Position numbers and translations under genes: made by a program
Assembly: GCA_003540955.1 (NCBI GenBank)
Contig: DPMX01000296.1
Coordinates: forward strand, 6,455 to 14,432
Length of the DNA stretch: 7,978 nucleotides
Origin: Gammaproteobacteria bacterium
Lineage (GTDB): Bacteria > Pseudomonadota > Gammaproteobacteria > Ga0077536
Direction of reading: 5' to 3'
Part shown: positions 1-6,205 of the stretch, in pieces
Layout of the letters: each line of letters starts with the position of its first letter
Position numbering within the stretch: the first letter of the stretch is position 1
The notes under the pieces: model-generated
Seen by the model: only the letters and a program-made list of their open reading frames with translations
Told to the model about the DNA's origin: nothing
The model's database searches: none

Positions 1-27
1 CGCCTTCAGCCACTCGGCCACCTCTCC
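1..27 (-). tRNA. tRNA-Ser, 5' part only (cut by window edge)
   Basis: Read on the minus strand, these bases form the 5' end of a class II serine tRNA: the seven-base acceptor strand GGAGAGG, then TG, the D-arm GCC...GGC around loop GAGTGGCTGAA, and the start of the anticodon stem. The anticodon, long variable arm and 3' half lie outside the window. A tRNA-Ser directly downstream of csrA is the usual gammaproteobacterial arrangement, where it is commonly the GCU (AGC/AGU-reading) isoacceptor. That identity is inferred from context, not seen. It lies 55 bp after the csrA stop. Confidence 0.88.
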
Positions 28-42
28 ACGATGTGAAGCAGG

Positions 43-70
43 ATAATAAGGCTCCCGCACCTCGTAAACT
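43..70 (-). promoter_or_regulatory. Possible promoter for tRNA-Ser
   Basis: The csrA-tRNA spacer has a -10-like TATTAT at 48-43, which would place transcription start near 36, about nine bases before the tRNA 5' end. The -35 is poor: only an AGTTTACG stretch (70-63) lies upstream, at suboptimal spacing. The tRNA could equally be processed from a csrA transcript. No rho-independent terminator is seen between csrA and the tRNA. Confidence 0.25.
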
Positions 71-82
71 CTTCTAAGCGAG

Positions 83-283
83 TTATTCGTTCCCGTTGGC
101 TAGAGTTTCTTGGCCATCCTGCTCTTGTTGAATCCGTTGATATATCTCTTCGCGATGGACCGCTACCTCTTTTGGCGCGTCAACGCCAATTCGAACCTGA
201 TTTCCCTTTATCCCTAGCACCGTGACGTTGACATCATCCCCTATCATTAGAGATTCACCAACCCGTCTGGTTAGTATTAACAT
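83..283 (-). CDS. csrA: Carbon storage regulator CsrA (RsmA), RNA-binding
   Basis: Encodes a 66-residue post-transcriptional regulator that binds GGA motifs in mRNA leaders as a homodimer, changing translation and stability of target mRNAs for carbon metabolism, motility and biofilm functions. The sequence follows the family throughout: MLILTRRVGE at the start, the GIKGNQVRIGV beta strand (24-34) and VHREEIYQRIQ (42-52). Leu4 and Arg44, RNA-contacting positions in the E. coli protein, are both kept. Only the hydrophilic tail after about residue 53 is variable. The ATG at 283 is preceded by GGAGG (294-290) at six-base spacing. It lies downstream of lysC, separated by 169 bp that probably hold its own promoter, and upstream of tRNA-Ser. 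Identification is secure. Confidence 0.98.
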   Translation of the reverse strand: MLILTRRVGESLMIGDDVNVTVLGIKGNQVRIGVDAPKEVAVHREEIYQRIQQEQDGQETLANGNE

Positions 284-452
284 GCCCGACCTCCAAAATG
301 TCTATCGGCGTTTAATTTACTATCGATGCATTCGACCGAATCCGTACAAATTTTTGCGCGGATCCGAAACGCCAGATGTATTGTATCTCACAGCCCTCCA
401 GAAATCTTATAAAACGGTTAAATGTCGACTGAAAATTACTCTTTGCCGCCAT
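284..452 (-). promoter_or_regulatory. csrA leader: candidate promoter and GGA motifs
   Basis: This 169-bp lysC-csrA spacer has no gene. A TACAAT hexamer at 385-380 is a plausible -10, but no convincing -35 is present 16-18 bp upstream. On the minus strand four GGA trinucleotides occur (399-397, 365-363, 343-341 and 294-292), the last within the csrA Shine-Dalgarno sequence. CsrA recognises GGA in loops and the E. coli csrA leader is autoregulated this way, so feedback is possible here by inference. A weak stem (TCCG at 366-363 with CGGA at 344-341) brackets an A/T-rich loop. No lysC terminator with a U-tract was found. Confidence 0.35.
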
Positions 453-1670
453 TTAAGCCTGCTCAAGCTTAAATTCCGAATGTAGCGTGCGCACCCCTAA
501 CTCGGAGTACTTCTCGTCGACCACGATAGATATCTTGATTTCCGAGGTGGAGATCATCTGAATATTTATCGCTTCACGGGCCAACGCTGCAAACACTCGA
601 CTAGCGATACCAGCATGGGACCGCATGCCTACACCCACTACGGAAATCTTTGCTATTTTATTGTCTCCCTCTACAGCGCGTGCACCCAGCTCGTCCGAGA
701 TATGCTCCAATATAGACATGGTTGCATCGAAATCGCTTCTGTGGACCGTGAATGTAAAATCTGTCATCCCATCCGCGCCCATATTTTGTAGAATCATGTC
801 GACTTCAATGTTTGCCTCTGCAACCGGACCCAAGATAGTGCTCGCGACACCTGGGCGATCGGGAACACCGAGCATTGTCAATTTTGCTTCGTCTCGATTC
901 AAGGTAACACCAGACAACAATGCTTCTTCCATAATGTTTTCCTCCGAGGTGATAAGTGTACCTGGGCCTTCTTCAAAGGAAGACAGAACGCGCAATGCAA
1001 CTCGGTATTTACTCGCAAACTCGACCGAGCGGATTTGCAATACTTTGGCGCCGAGGCTCGCCATCTCCAGCATCTCCTCATAGGTAATTCTATCGAGTCG
1101 CCGAGCTTCCGCGACAAGACGAGGATCAGTGGTATAAACACCTTCTACATCCGTATAAATCTGACATTCATCGGCCTCGAGCGCGGCTGCTATTGCTACG
1201 GCGGTAGTATCAGATCCACCCCGCCCCAGCGTGGTAATGTCCCCGGCTTCACTAACACCTTGAAATCCCGCAACAACCACAACGTTTCCCTCGTTGAGTG
1301 CCGAGCAAATTTTTTCCGATTCAATATTAACAATACGCGCTTTGTTATAGGCCGTATCAGTTCTGATCTGAACCTGTGCCCCCGTGAAGGAACGTGCCGT
1401 AACCTCAAGCCCCTGCAACGCTAACACTAGCAACGCTATTGTTACCTGCTCGCCGGTTGCCAACAACACATCCAACTCTCGCCCCGTGGGGTTTTTGAGA
1501 ACCTCACTTGCTAAACGGAGAAGACGATCGGTTTCACCGGCCATCGCTGACACCACAACAATGACTTGATCTCCGCTCTGTTGACAGCCCTTCACACGAC
1601 GCGCTACTGCGGCGATCCGCTCGGGATCAGCAACTGAAGTGCCACCGAATTTTTGCACAATTAGGCTCAT
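453..1670 (-). CDS. lysC: Aspartate kinase, monofunctional, feedback-regulated
   Basis: Encodes a 405-residue aspartokinase that phosphorylates aspartate to aspartyl-4-phosphate, the first step towards lysine, threonine, methionine and diaminopimelate in the cytoplasm. The N-terminal kinase domain (1 to about 245) has KFGGTSV (7-13), the GRGGSDTTAVA nucleotide-binding loop (149-159) and YTDVEGVYTTDPR (172-184). Two ACT domains follow, about 264-330 and 341-400, with the lysine/threonine-type signatures LQNMGADGMTDF and SHAGIASRVF...MISTSEIKIS. There is no homoserine dehydrogenase domain, so it is of the Pseudomonas/Corynebacterium LysC type (usually a little over 400 residues). The ATG at 1670 gives the exact family N-terminus. 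Its RBS is weak (GGA eight bases upstream), weaker than the internal one for the beta subunit. It lies 104 bp after alaS. Confidence 0.97.
   Translation of the reverse strand: MSLIVQKFGGTSVADPERIAAVARRVKGCQQSGDQVIVVVSAMAGETDRLLRLASEVLKNPTGRELDVLLATGEQVTIALLVLALQGLEVTARSFTGAQVQIRTDTAYNKARIVNIESEKICSALNEGNVVVVAGFQGVSEAGDITTLGRGGSDTTAVAIAAALEADECQIYTDVEGVYTTDPRLVAEARRLDRITYEEMLEMASLGAKVLQIRSVEFASKYRVALRVLSSFEEGPGTLITSEENIMEEALLSGVTLNRDEAKLTMLGVPDRPGVASTILGPVAEANIEVDMILQNMGADGMTDFTFTVHRSDFDATMSILEHISDELGARAVEGDNKIAKISVVGVGMRSHAGIASRVFAALAREAINIQMISTSEIKISIVVDEKYSELGVRTLHSEFKLEQA
930..945 (-). promoter_or_regulatory. Internal ribosome binding site and ATG for LysC beta subunit
   Basis: Within lysC, codon 247 is an ATG (932-930) preceded by a full GGAGG (945-941) at eight-base spacing. 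Starting there gives a 159-residue protein covering 932-453: the two ACT domains only, beginning MEEALLSGV. The alpha2beta2 aspartokinases of Corynebacterium and Bacillus make their beta subunit from an in-frame internal start at the equivalent place, and the Corynebacterium beta subunit starts with a similar MEEA sequence as I recall it. The internal SD is stronger than the one in front of full-length lysC. Expression is inferred. The SD could instead be a by-product of the Ser-Glu-Glu codons. Confidence 0.6.
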
Positions 1671-1774
1671 AAAAAGTATCCGATCGAGACCTTGAATAGG
1701 ACAACCATTCCAATCGTCACAAAGTTAAAACATATCTAACTTGCAATTTTACGGGGAAGGAGTTTAATACGACA
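1671..1774 (-). other. alaS-lysC spacer, weak promoter candidate
   Basis: This 104-bp A/T-rich gap separates the alaS stop from lysC. The best promoter-like pair is TTGTGA (1722-1717), 18 bp, TATTCA (1698-1693), a poor match to sigma-70. No hairpin followed by a U-tract is seen, so read-through from alaS is possible. The gap is too short for a lysine riboswitch (about 170 nt or more) and shows none of its features. Confidence 0.2.
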
Positions 1775-4393
1775 CTATCCAGCCTTTCCCTCGACCCAAG
1801 CGACGACACTAGCTAGAGCCCCCTCCAGCTTACTCGGATCGTCACCACCAGCTTGCGCCATATCCGGACGCCCGCCCCCCTTCCCACCAACCTGTCCCGC
1901 AACATAGTTCACCAATTTTCCAGCACTCATCCGCGAGGTAAGATCTTTTGTAACGCCGGCAATTAACCGCACTTGTTCGTTCTCAACTGTAGCGAGCACT
2001 ATCACAGCTTGCTGGAGACGATCCTTCAGGCCATCCGTGGTACTCCGAAGTGTCGCCATGTCGGCGCCATCGATGACCTGACTAATGACGTGAATTTCAC
2101 CGACCATCGTCGCTGTATCCCTGAGATCCCCGCTTGCCCGGTCGGCAAGGCGCTCTTTTAAGGATTGGATCTCCTTGTCCTGCGCACGAATACGCTCAAC
2201 CAAGCCTTCGACTCTTTGTTCCGTCTCTCTGATCGGCGCCTTGACTAGGCCAGCAATCGAATTCAGATCACGCCCGAGCGTCTGCACATAATCTAGTGCA
2301 TGCACCCCGGTGAGCGCCTCGATTCGTCGCACCCCGGCCGCGATTCCCCCTTCTGAAGTCAATTTAAATAATCCGATATCACCTGTACGGCTGACATGAG
2401 TACCACCGCAAAGTTCAACCGAGAATGAACCCATGCGGAGAACCCTCACTTCTTCACCGTACTTTTCACCAAAAAGGGCTATTGCACCATCATCGATCGC
2501 CTGTTGGTAGGGAATAACATTAGAGTCAACAGCAATGTTTTCACAGATTTTCGCATTGACTATTTGTTCAATCTGGATTAACTCATTGTCGCTCACTGGA
2601 ACAGAGTGTGAAAAATCGAAGCGTAGCCGTTCCGGATCAACTAATGACCCTTTCTGCATGACGTGAGTACCTAAAACAATCCGGAGCGCAGCATGTAACA
2701 GGTGCGTTGCAGAATGATTTAGACGCGTAGCTTGGCGCCGATCCACCGCAATAACTGCATTAGCGCTATCTTCGATACGAATCGTTCCGGTCTCCATCTT
2801 ACCAAAGTGCAAAATCAGTCTCGCTTGTTCCTGCACGTCTCCCACCACAAACTCTGCGTTTTCGGTAGAGATTGTCCCACGGTCCCCGACCTGCCCACCT
2901 GATTCGGCGTAAAAAGGGGTCGACGCAAGAACTATAATGGCTGTTTCGCCCTCCTTGATTTCCGTGACCATTTCACCGTCGACAAATAGCCCGGCGACCA
3001 CGGTGGCAATTTCGTTATTTTCGTATCCGCAAAAGTCTTGTTCTAGATCGATTGCCGCCAACGCCGTCGGTTCGATCGCGGTTGTAGTATCCAAATTTTC
3101 AAAGCGACTTGCCGCACGCGCACGCTCTCGTTGGGCATCCATCGCAGCGATATATCCATCCATATCGATGTCTAGACCGCGTTCCCGCGCAATATCGCCC
3201 GTCAAGTCAACGGGGAAGCCATAAGTATCATTAAGTTTGAAAGCGACCTCACCAGGTATTGTGACGCCTTCAAGTTTTGCGACAGCAGATTCGAATATCA
3301 CCAATCCCTGCTTCAAAGTTTCGGCAAAACGTTCCTCTTCTTGATATAGGATCTCCTCGATACGCGCGCGCGCAGAGCTAAGTTCGGCTATCGCATCTCC
3401 CATCTGATCTTCAAGCGCGGAGACTAGGCGATGAAAAAACGGCTCGTTAGCGCCTAATTTGTTGCCGTGGCGGAGTGCCCGACGAATAATTCGTCGCAAT
3501 ACGTAGCCGCGCCCTTCGTTCGAGGGAGTAATCCCATCCATAATCAAAAATGCACACGACCGGATATGATCTGCAAGTACTCTTAGCGATGTAACTTCCG
3601 GGCTTCGGTCCGGCACAATCTCTCGAACGCGATCGATAAGTCTGCGGAACAAGTCAATATCATAATTATTGTGTACACCTTGTAGTACCGCCGCCATACG
3701 TTCGAGACCCATCCCGGTATCAACTGAAGGCTTTGGAATCCGGTTTAAATTGCCGGCAATATCGCGTTCATATTGCATAAAAACCAGGTTCCAGATCTCT
3801 ACAAAACGATCGCCATCCTCGTCCGCCGATCCGGGCGGTCCACCTGGAATTTTTGGCCCATGATCATAAAATATCTCCGAACACGGACCGCATGGTCCGG
3901 TATCTCCCATCATCCAGAAATTATCTTTTTCGCCGCACCGAGATAGCCGGGCGGGATCTACACCTATATACCTTAGCCAGATATCGGCGGCTTCTGCATC
4001 TTCGTCGAAGACAGTAATCCAAAGTTTCTCTGGAGCCAATCGGAACCTTTCCGTTAGTAGCTTCCATGCGAATTCAATCGCCTCACGCTTAAAATAGTCA
4101 CCGAAACTGAAGTTTCCTAGCATTTCGAAGAAGGTGTGGTGTCGAGCGGTATAGCCCACGTTATCTAGATCATTGTGCTTCCCGCCTGCCCGCACGCAGC
4201 GTTGGCTTGTCGTCGCGCGGAGGCTTCCGATATCCTGGCGCCCCAAAAACACATCCTTGAATTGCACCATGCCCGCATTGGTGAATAAAAGGGACGGATC
4301 ATTGCTCGGCACAAGTGAGCTGCTAGGGACATGAAGATGTCCATTTTTTTCGAAGTACGCAAGAAATTCACGTCTTATTTCTGAGGTTTTCAT
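1775..4393 (-). CDS. alaS: Alanyl-tRNA synthetase
   Basis: Encodes an 872-residue class II aminoacyl-tRNA synthetase that charges tRNA-Ala and hydrolyses Ser- and Gly-tRNA-Ala mistakes. The catalytic domain starts with FTNAGMVQFKDVFLG (37-51), followed by the conserved CVRAGGKHNDLDNVG (66-80) and FFEMLGNFSFGDYFK (88-102). Motif 3-type residues lie at GMGLERM (227-233), followed by the tRNA-recognition region with GRGYVLRRIIRRA (294-306). The editing domain keeps all four zinc ligands: His560 and His564 (NHSATH), and Cys662 and His666 (CGGTH). A coiled-coil-like stretch (about 725-755) leads into the C-Ala domain with the glycine-rich GGKGGGRPDMAQAGG (836-850). Length matches the family (about 870-880). 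The ATG at 4393 gives the usual MKTSEIRREFL start; the RBS is weak. It lies 30 bp after recX, so is probably partly served by recA-recX transcripts. Confidence 0.98.
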   Translation of the reverse strand: MKTSEIRREFLAYFEKNGHLHVPSSSLVPSNDPSLLFTNAGMVQFKDVFLGRQDIGSLRATTSQRCVRAGGKHNDLDNVGYTARHHTFFEMLGNFSFGDYFKREAIEFAWKLLTERFRLAPEKLWITVFDEDAEAADIWLRYIGVDPARLSRCGEKDNFWMMGDTGPCGPCSEIFYDHGPKIPGGPPGSADEDGDRFVEIWNLVFMQYERDIAGNLNRIPKPSVDTGMGLERMAAVLQGVHNNYDIDLFRRLIDRVREIVPDRSPEVTSLRVLADHIRSCAFLIMDGITPSNEGRGYVLRRIIRRALRHGNKLGANEPFFHRLVSALEDQMGDAIAELSSARARIEEILYQEEERFAETLKQGLVIFESAVAKLEGVTIPGEVAFKLNDTYGFPVDLTGDIARERGLDIDMDGYIAAMDAQRERARAASRFENLDTTTAIEPTALAAIDLEQDFCGYENNEIATVVAGLFVDGEMVTEIKEGETAIIVLASTPFYAESGGQVGDRGTISTENAEFVVGDVQEQARLILHFGKMETGTIRIEDSANAVIAVDRRQATRLNHSATHLLHAALRIVLGTHVMQKGSLVDPERLRFDFSHSVPVSDNELIQIEQIVNAKICENIAVDSNVIPYQQAIDDGAIALFGEKYGEEVRVLRMGSFSVELCGGTHVSRTGDIGLFKLTSEGGIAAGVRRIEALTGVHALDYVQTLGRDLNSIAGLVKAPIRETEQRVEGLVERIRAQDKEIQSLKERLADRASGDLRDTATMVGEIHVISQVIDGADMATLRSTTDGLKDRLQQAVIVLATVENEQVRLIAGVTKDLTSRMSAGKLVNYVAGQVGGKGGGRPDMAQAGGDDPSKLEGALASVVAWVEGKAG

Positions 4394-4423
4394 CGCAAGT
4401 CTTACTGTATTTGCATATACGAT

Positions 4424-4882
4424 CTATGCGAAATGTTCGGCATTTAGAATGCGCGCGACCTGATCACTACTGAATCCGCGATATTGTAGAAAACGTGCTT
4501 GTTTTGCGTAGTCAGAAAAATTCTTTGGCGCATCACTAAACTTCTTCCTCCATACCCCTTCGGCTCGCTCGTCCCAATCGATATCAAGCATTTCAAATGA
4601 TCGGTTAGTGACCGCTTCATCGACTCCACGCATACGCAACTCGGCACGGATTTTTAAGGGTCCGTAACCGCGTCCGGCTCGATGGTTGATGTAGGATTCA
4701 GCAAAGCGTCCATCGTCTTGCAGGCGCTCAGTAGCTAGGCGGTTTAACTGCACCTCAATATCGGGGACATCGAATCCTTTAGCAGCTAGTTTCCGCTGGA
4801 GTTCAACACAGCTATGCTCACGACGCGCCAGCGCTGCAATCGCGAATTCGCGAATTCGCCGCGCAGCAGCATCTTCGTTCAG
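4424..4882 (-). CDS. recX: Regulatory protein RecX, RecA inhibitor (CTG start)
   Basis: RecX binds RecA filaments and blocks their extension and activity. The reading frame gives 152 residues from a CTG at 4882, matching the usual length (about 150-165). The N-terminal part (RRIREFAIAALARREHS, then ELQRKLAAKGF) is the conserved first three-helix repeat. GRFAESYINHRAGRGYGPLKIRAEL and DIDWDERAEGVWRKKF follow, then ARFLQYRGFSSDQV at the C-terminus. There is no ATG, GTG or TTG in frame before the GTG at 4753, and starting there would remove about 43 conserved residues. The CTG overlaps the recA stop (C-TGA) and is seven bases after GGAGGAGG, so it is the preferred start; expression is translationally coupled to recA. 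A sequencing error at the start cannot be excluded. Confidence 0.93.
   Translation of the reverse strand: MNEDAAARRIREFAIAALARREHSCVELQRKLAAKGFDVPDIEVQLNRLATERLQDDGRFAESYINHRAGRGYGPLKIRAELRMRGVDEAVTNRSFEMLDIDWDERAEGVWRKKFSDAPKNFSDYAKQARFLQYRGFSSDQVARILNAEHFA
4842..4859. repeat. Perfect 18-bp palindrome in the 5' end of recX
   Basis: GCGAATTCGCGAATTCGC is identical to its reverse complement and is also two GCGAATTCGC units sharing GC. In recX mRNA it can form a 7-bp stem with a CGCG loop, about 20 nt after the CTG start. No U-tract follows, so it is not a standard terminator. It encodes part of RIREFAIA, which is family-like, so it may be a by-product of codon choice. Confidence 0.6.
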
Positions 4883-5940
4883 ACTTCAGCCTCCTCCGGC
4901 TCCATTGGTCCAGCCGGTTCTTCCGACCCTTCGTGACCGGCAATCTCTGGCTTAGGCAAAGCTATCTCCCGGATCCCGGCATCTATTTCCGCGGCCATCT
5001 CTTTATTTTCCTTCAGGACCACGCGCACATTTTCCTTGCCCTGCCCTAAGCGCTCTCCGTTGTAGCTATACCATGCACCGGTCTTTTCGACTAATCCGTG
5101 GAGTACGCCGAGCTCGACGAGCTCGCTTTCGAACGAGATCCCTTCGTTATACAAAATATCAAAATTCGCTTGTTTAAACGGGGGCGCCACTTTGTTTTTA
5201 ACAACCTTCACTCTAGTTTCGTTACCGATTACTTCGTCCCCACGTTTCAGCGATCCAATCCTGCGGATATCTAGGCGCACGGAAGAATAGAACTTTAATG
5301 CGTTACCCCCAGTCGTTGTCTCAGGGCTACCAAACATTACACCAATCTTCATTCTAATTTGGTTGATAAAAATCACTAAAGTATTTGCGCGCTTGATATT
5401 AGCGGTTAACTTTCGCAATGCCTGCGACATCAACCTAGCCTGTAGACCTACGTGGTGGTCACCCATATCCCCTTCAATTTCCGCCTTTGGCGTCAACGCT
5501 GCAACCGAATCTACGATGACGATATCAACGGCGCCTGAGCGGACCAGCATATCGGCAATTTCAAGCGCTTGCTCTCCGTGATCGGGTTGCGACACCAGAA
5601 GATCTTCTATACTGACACCGAGTTTTTCGGCGTATTGCGGATCAAGCGCGTGCTCGGCATCTACAAATGCCGCTGTGCCACCTTGCTTTTGAATTTCGGC
5701 CACGACATGCAAAGCCAGGGTAGTCTTACCCGACGACTCTGGCCCGTAAACCTCGACGACCCGGCCTTTCGGCATTCCTCCGATCCCTAACGCAATGTCA
5801 AGACTAAGCGACCCTGTCGATACGACTTCCACATCTCGAACCGCACCGGGATCCCCCATGCGCATGATCGAACCTGTACCAAATTGTTTTTCGATTTGTG
5901 CAAGCGCCGCCCCTAGGGCTTTTTCGCGGTTTTCGTCCAC
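4879..5940 (-). CDS. recA: Recombinase RecA
   Basis: Encodes a 353-residue DNA strand-exchange ATPase that forms filaments on single-stranded DNA, drives homologous recombination and triggers LexA self-cleavage. An N-terminal polymerisation helix (MDENREKALGAALAQIEKQF) precedes the ATPase core with Walker A GPESSGKT (66-73, Lys72), the catalytic Glu96 in FVDAEHALD, and Walker B VIVDS (141-145). Loop L1 lies near 156-166, and loop L2 runs from Gln194 in INQIRMKIGVMFG to ETTTGG. The C-terminal domain ends in an acidic tail (residues 337-353, rich in Glu), as in E. coli. The start is GTG at 5940, since the frame has a TAA a few codons upstream and no ATG. It is preceded by GGGGGGAAATCA as RBS. 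recX overlaps its stop, and the two form one unit. Confidence 0.99.
   Translation of the reverse strand: MDENREKALGAALAQIEKQFGTGSIMRMGDPGAVRDVEVVSTGSLSLDIALGIGGMPKGRVVEVYGPESSGKTTLALHVVAEIQKQGGTAAFVDAEHALDPQYAEKLGVSIEDLLVSQPDHGEQALEIADMLVRSGAVDIVIVDSVAALTPKAEIEGDMGDHHVGLQARLMSQALRKLTANIKRANTLVIFINQIRMKIGVMFGSPETTTGGNALKFYSSVRLDIRRIGSLKRGDEVIGNETRVKVVKNKVAPPFKQANFDILYNEGISFESELVELGVLHGLVEKTGAWYSYNGERLGQGKENVRVVLKENKEMAAEIDAGIREIALPKPEIAGHEGSEEPAGPMEPEEAEV
4880..4897 (-). promoter_or_regulatory. Shine-Dalgarno and CTG start of recX within recA
   Basis: GGAGGAGG (4897-4890) lies in the last recA codons (Glu-Glu-Ala region), seven bases ahead of CTG (4882-4880). The CTG shares its last two bases with the recA TGA (4881-4879). 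The tight SD spacing, the overlap with the stop, and the absence of other usable starts all point to it as the recX initiation site, by termination-reinitiation. Confidence 0.6.
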
Positions 5941-6021
5941 TGATTTCCCCCCGCAGCATTAACTAGCTTTGGTAGATCTTCCCGACCCTACACTTTTGCC
6001 TTTAGGACGAGCGGCCGGGGT

Positions 6022-6034
6022 ATCTCGCTGAGAT
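6022..6034. promoter_or_regulatory. Dyad at the predicted recA start site, possible operator
   Basis: ATCTC-GCT-GAGAT is an inverted repeat with 5-bp arms, located over the predicted +1 (near 6030), immediately downstream of the -10. The position suits a repressor site or the foot of a leader hairpin. It does not match any LexA box type that I know. A 13-bp dyad can occur by chance. Confidence 0.3.
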
Positions 6035-6036
6035 TG

Positions 6037-6065
6037 ATTATCGCACAATTGACGCCATCGTTTAA
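6037..6065 (-). promoter_or_regulatory. recA promoter (sigma-70 type)
   Basis: TTAAAC (6065-6060), a 17-bp spacer and GATAAT (6042-6037) match the consensus at four and five of six positions. Transcription would start near 6030, leaving a leader of about 90 nt before the recA GTG. The region between the pncC stop and recA (265 bp) contains no CTGT-N8-ACAG LexA operator that I can find. Confidence 0.65.
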
Positions 6066-6205
6066 CGAGCGAGTGGGAGTTTTTCAACCCGGCTTCCGTG
6101 GCAATTGATTGAAAGTGACAATTCTAGAAGCTCTCTGGGCAGTTCCTTAGTCAGCCAACCTGGTGAAGGGACCACCTAACGTGCTGGATTTATAGGTTCT
6201 GGCGT

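Noticed and set aside
222..485. Plus-strand open frame across the csrA 5' end and leader
   Set aside because: It is antisense to csrA and lysC ends, has no recognisable protein features and no supporting RBS context; a chance frame.
625..1083. 152-codon plus-strand frame antisense to lysC
   Set aside because: It mirrors the codon pattern of the well-supported lysC gene; no family resemblance.
1671..1774. Lysine riboswitch or attenuator ahead of lysC
   Set aside because: The space is too short for the L-box and no leader peptide or terminator hairpin is visible.
3364..3373. Alternating CG run in alaS (possible Z-DNA)
   Set aside because: Only ten bases long and fully explained by Arg/Ala codons (ARAR region).
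4424..4753. recX starting at GTG 4753
   Set aside because: It would delete the conserved first RecX repeat (RREHS...ELQRKL), which is encoded in frame just upstream.
5569..5790. Plus-strand frame antisense to recA
   Set aside because: It is a shadow of the highly conserved recA core; low-complexity composition without domain features.
6165..6176. GGTG...CACC inverted repeat after pncC as a terminator
   Set aside because: The 4-bp stem is short, the loop is long and no U-tract follows; not a convincing terminator.
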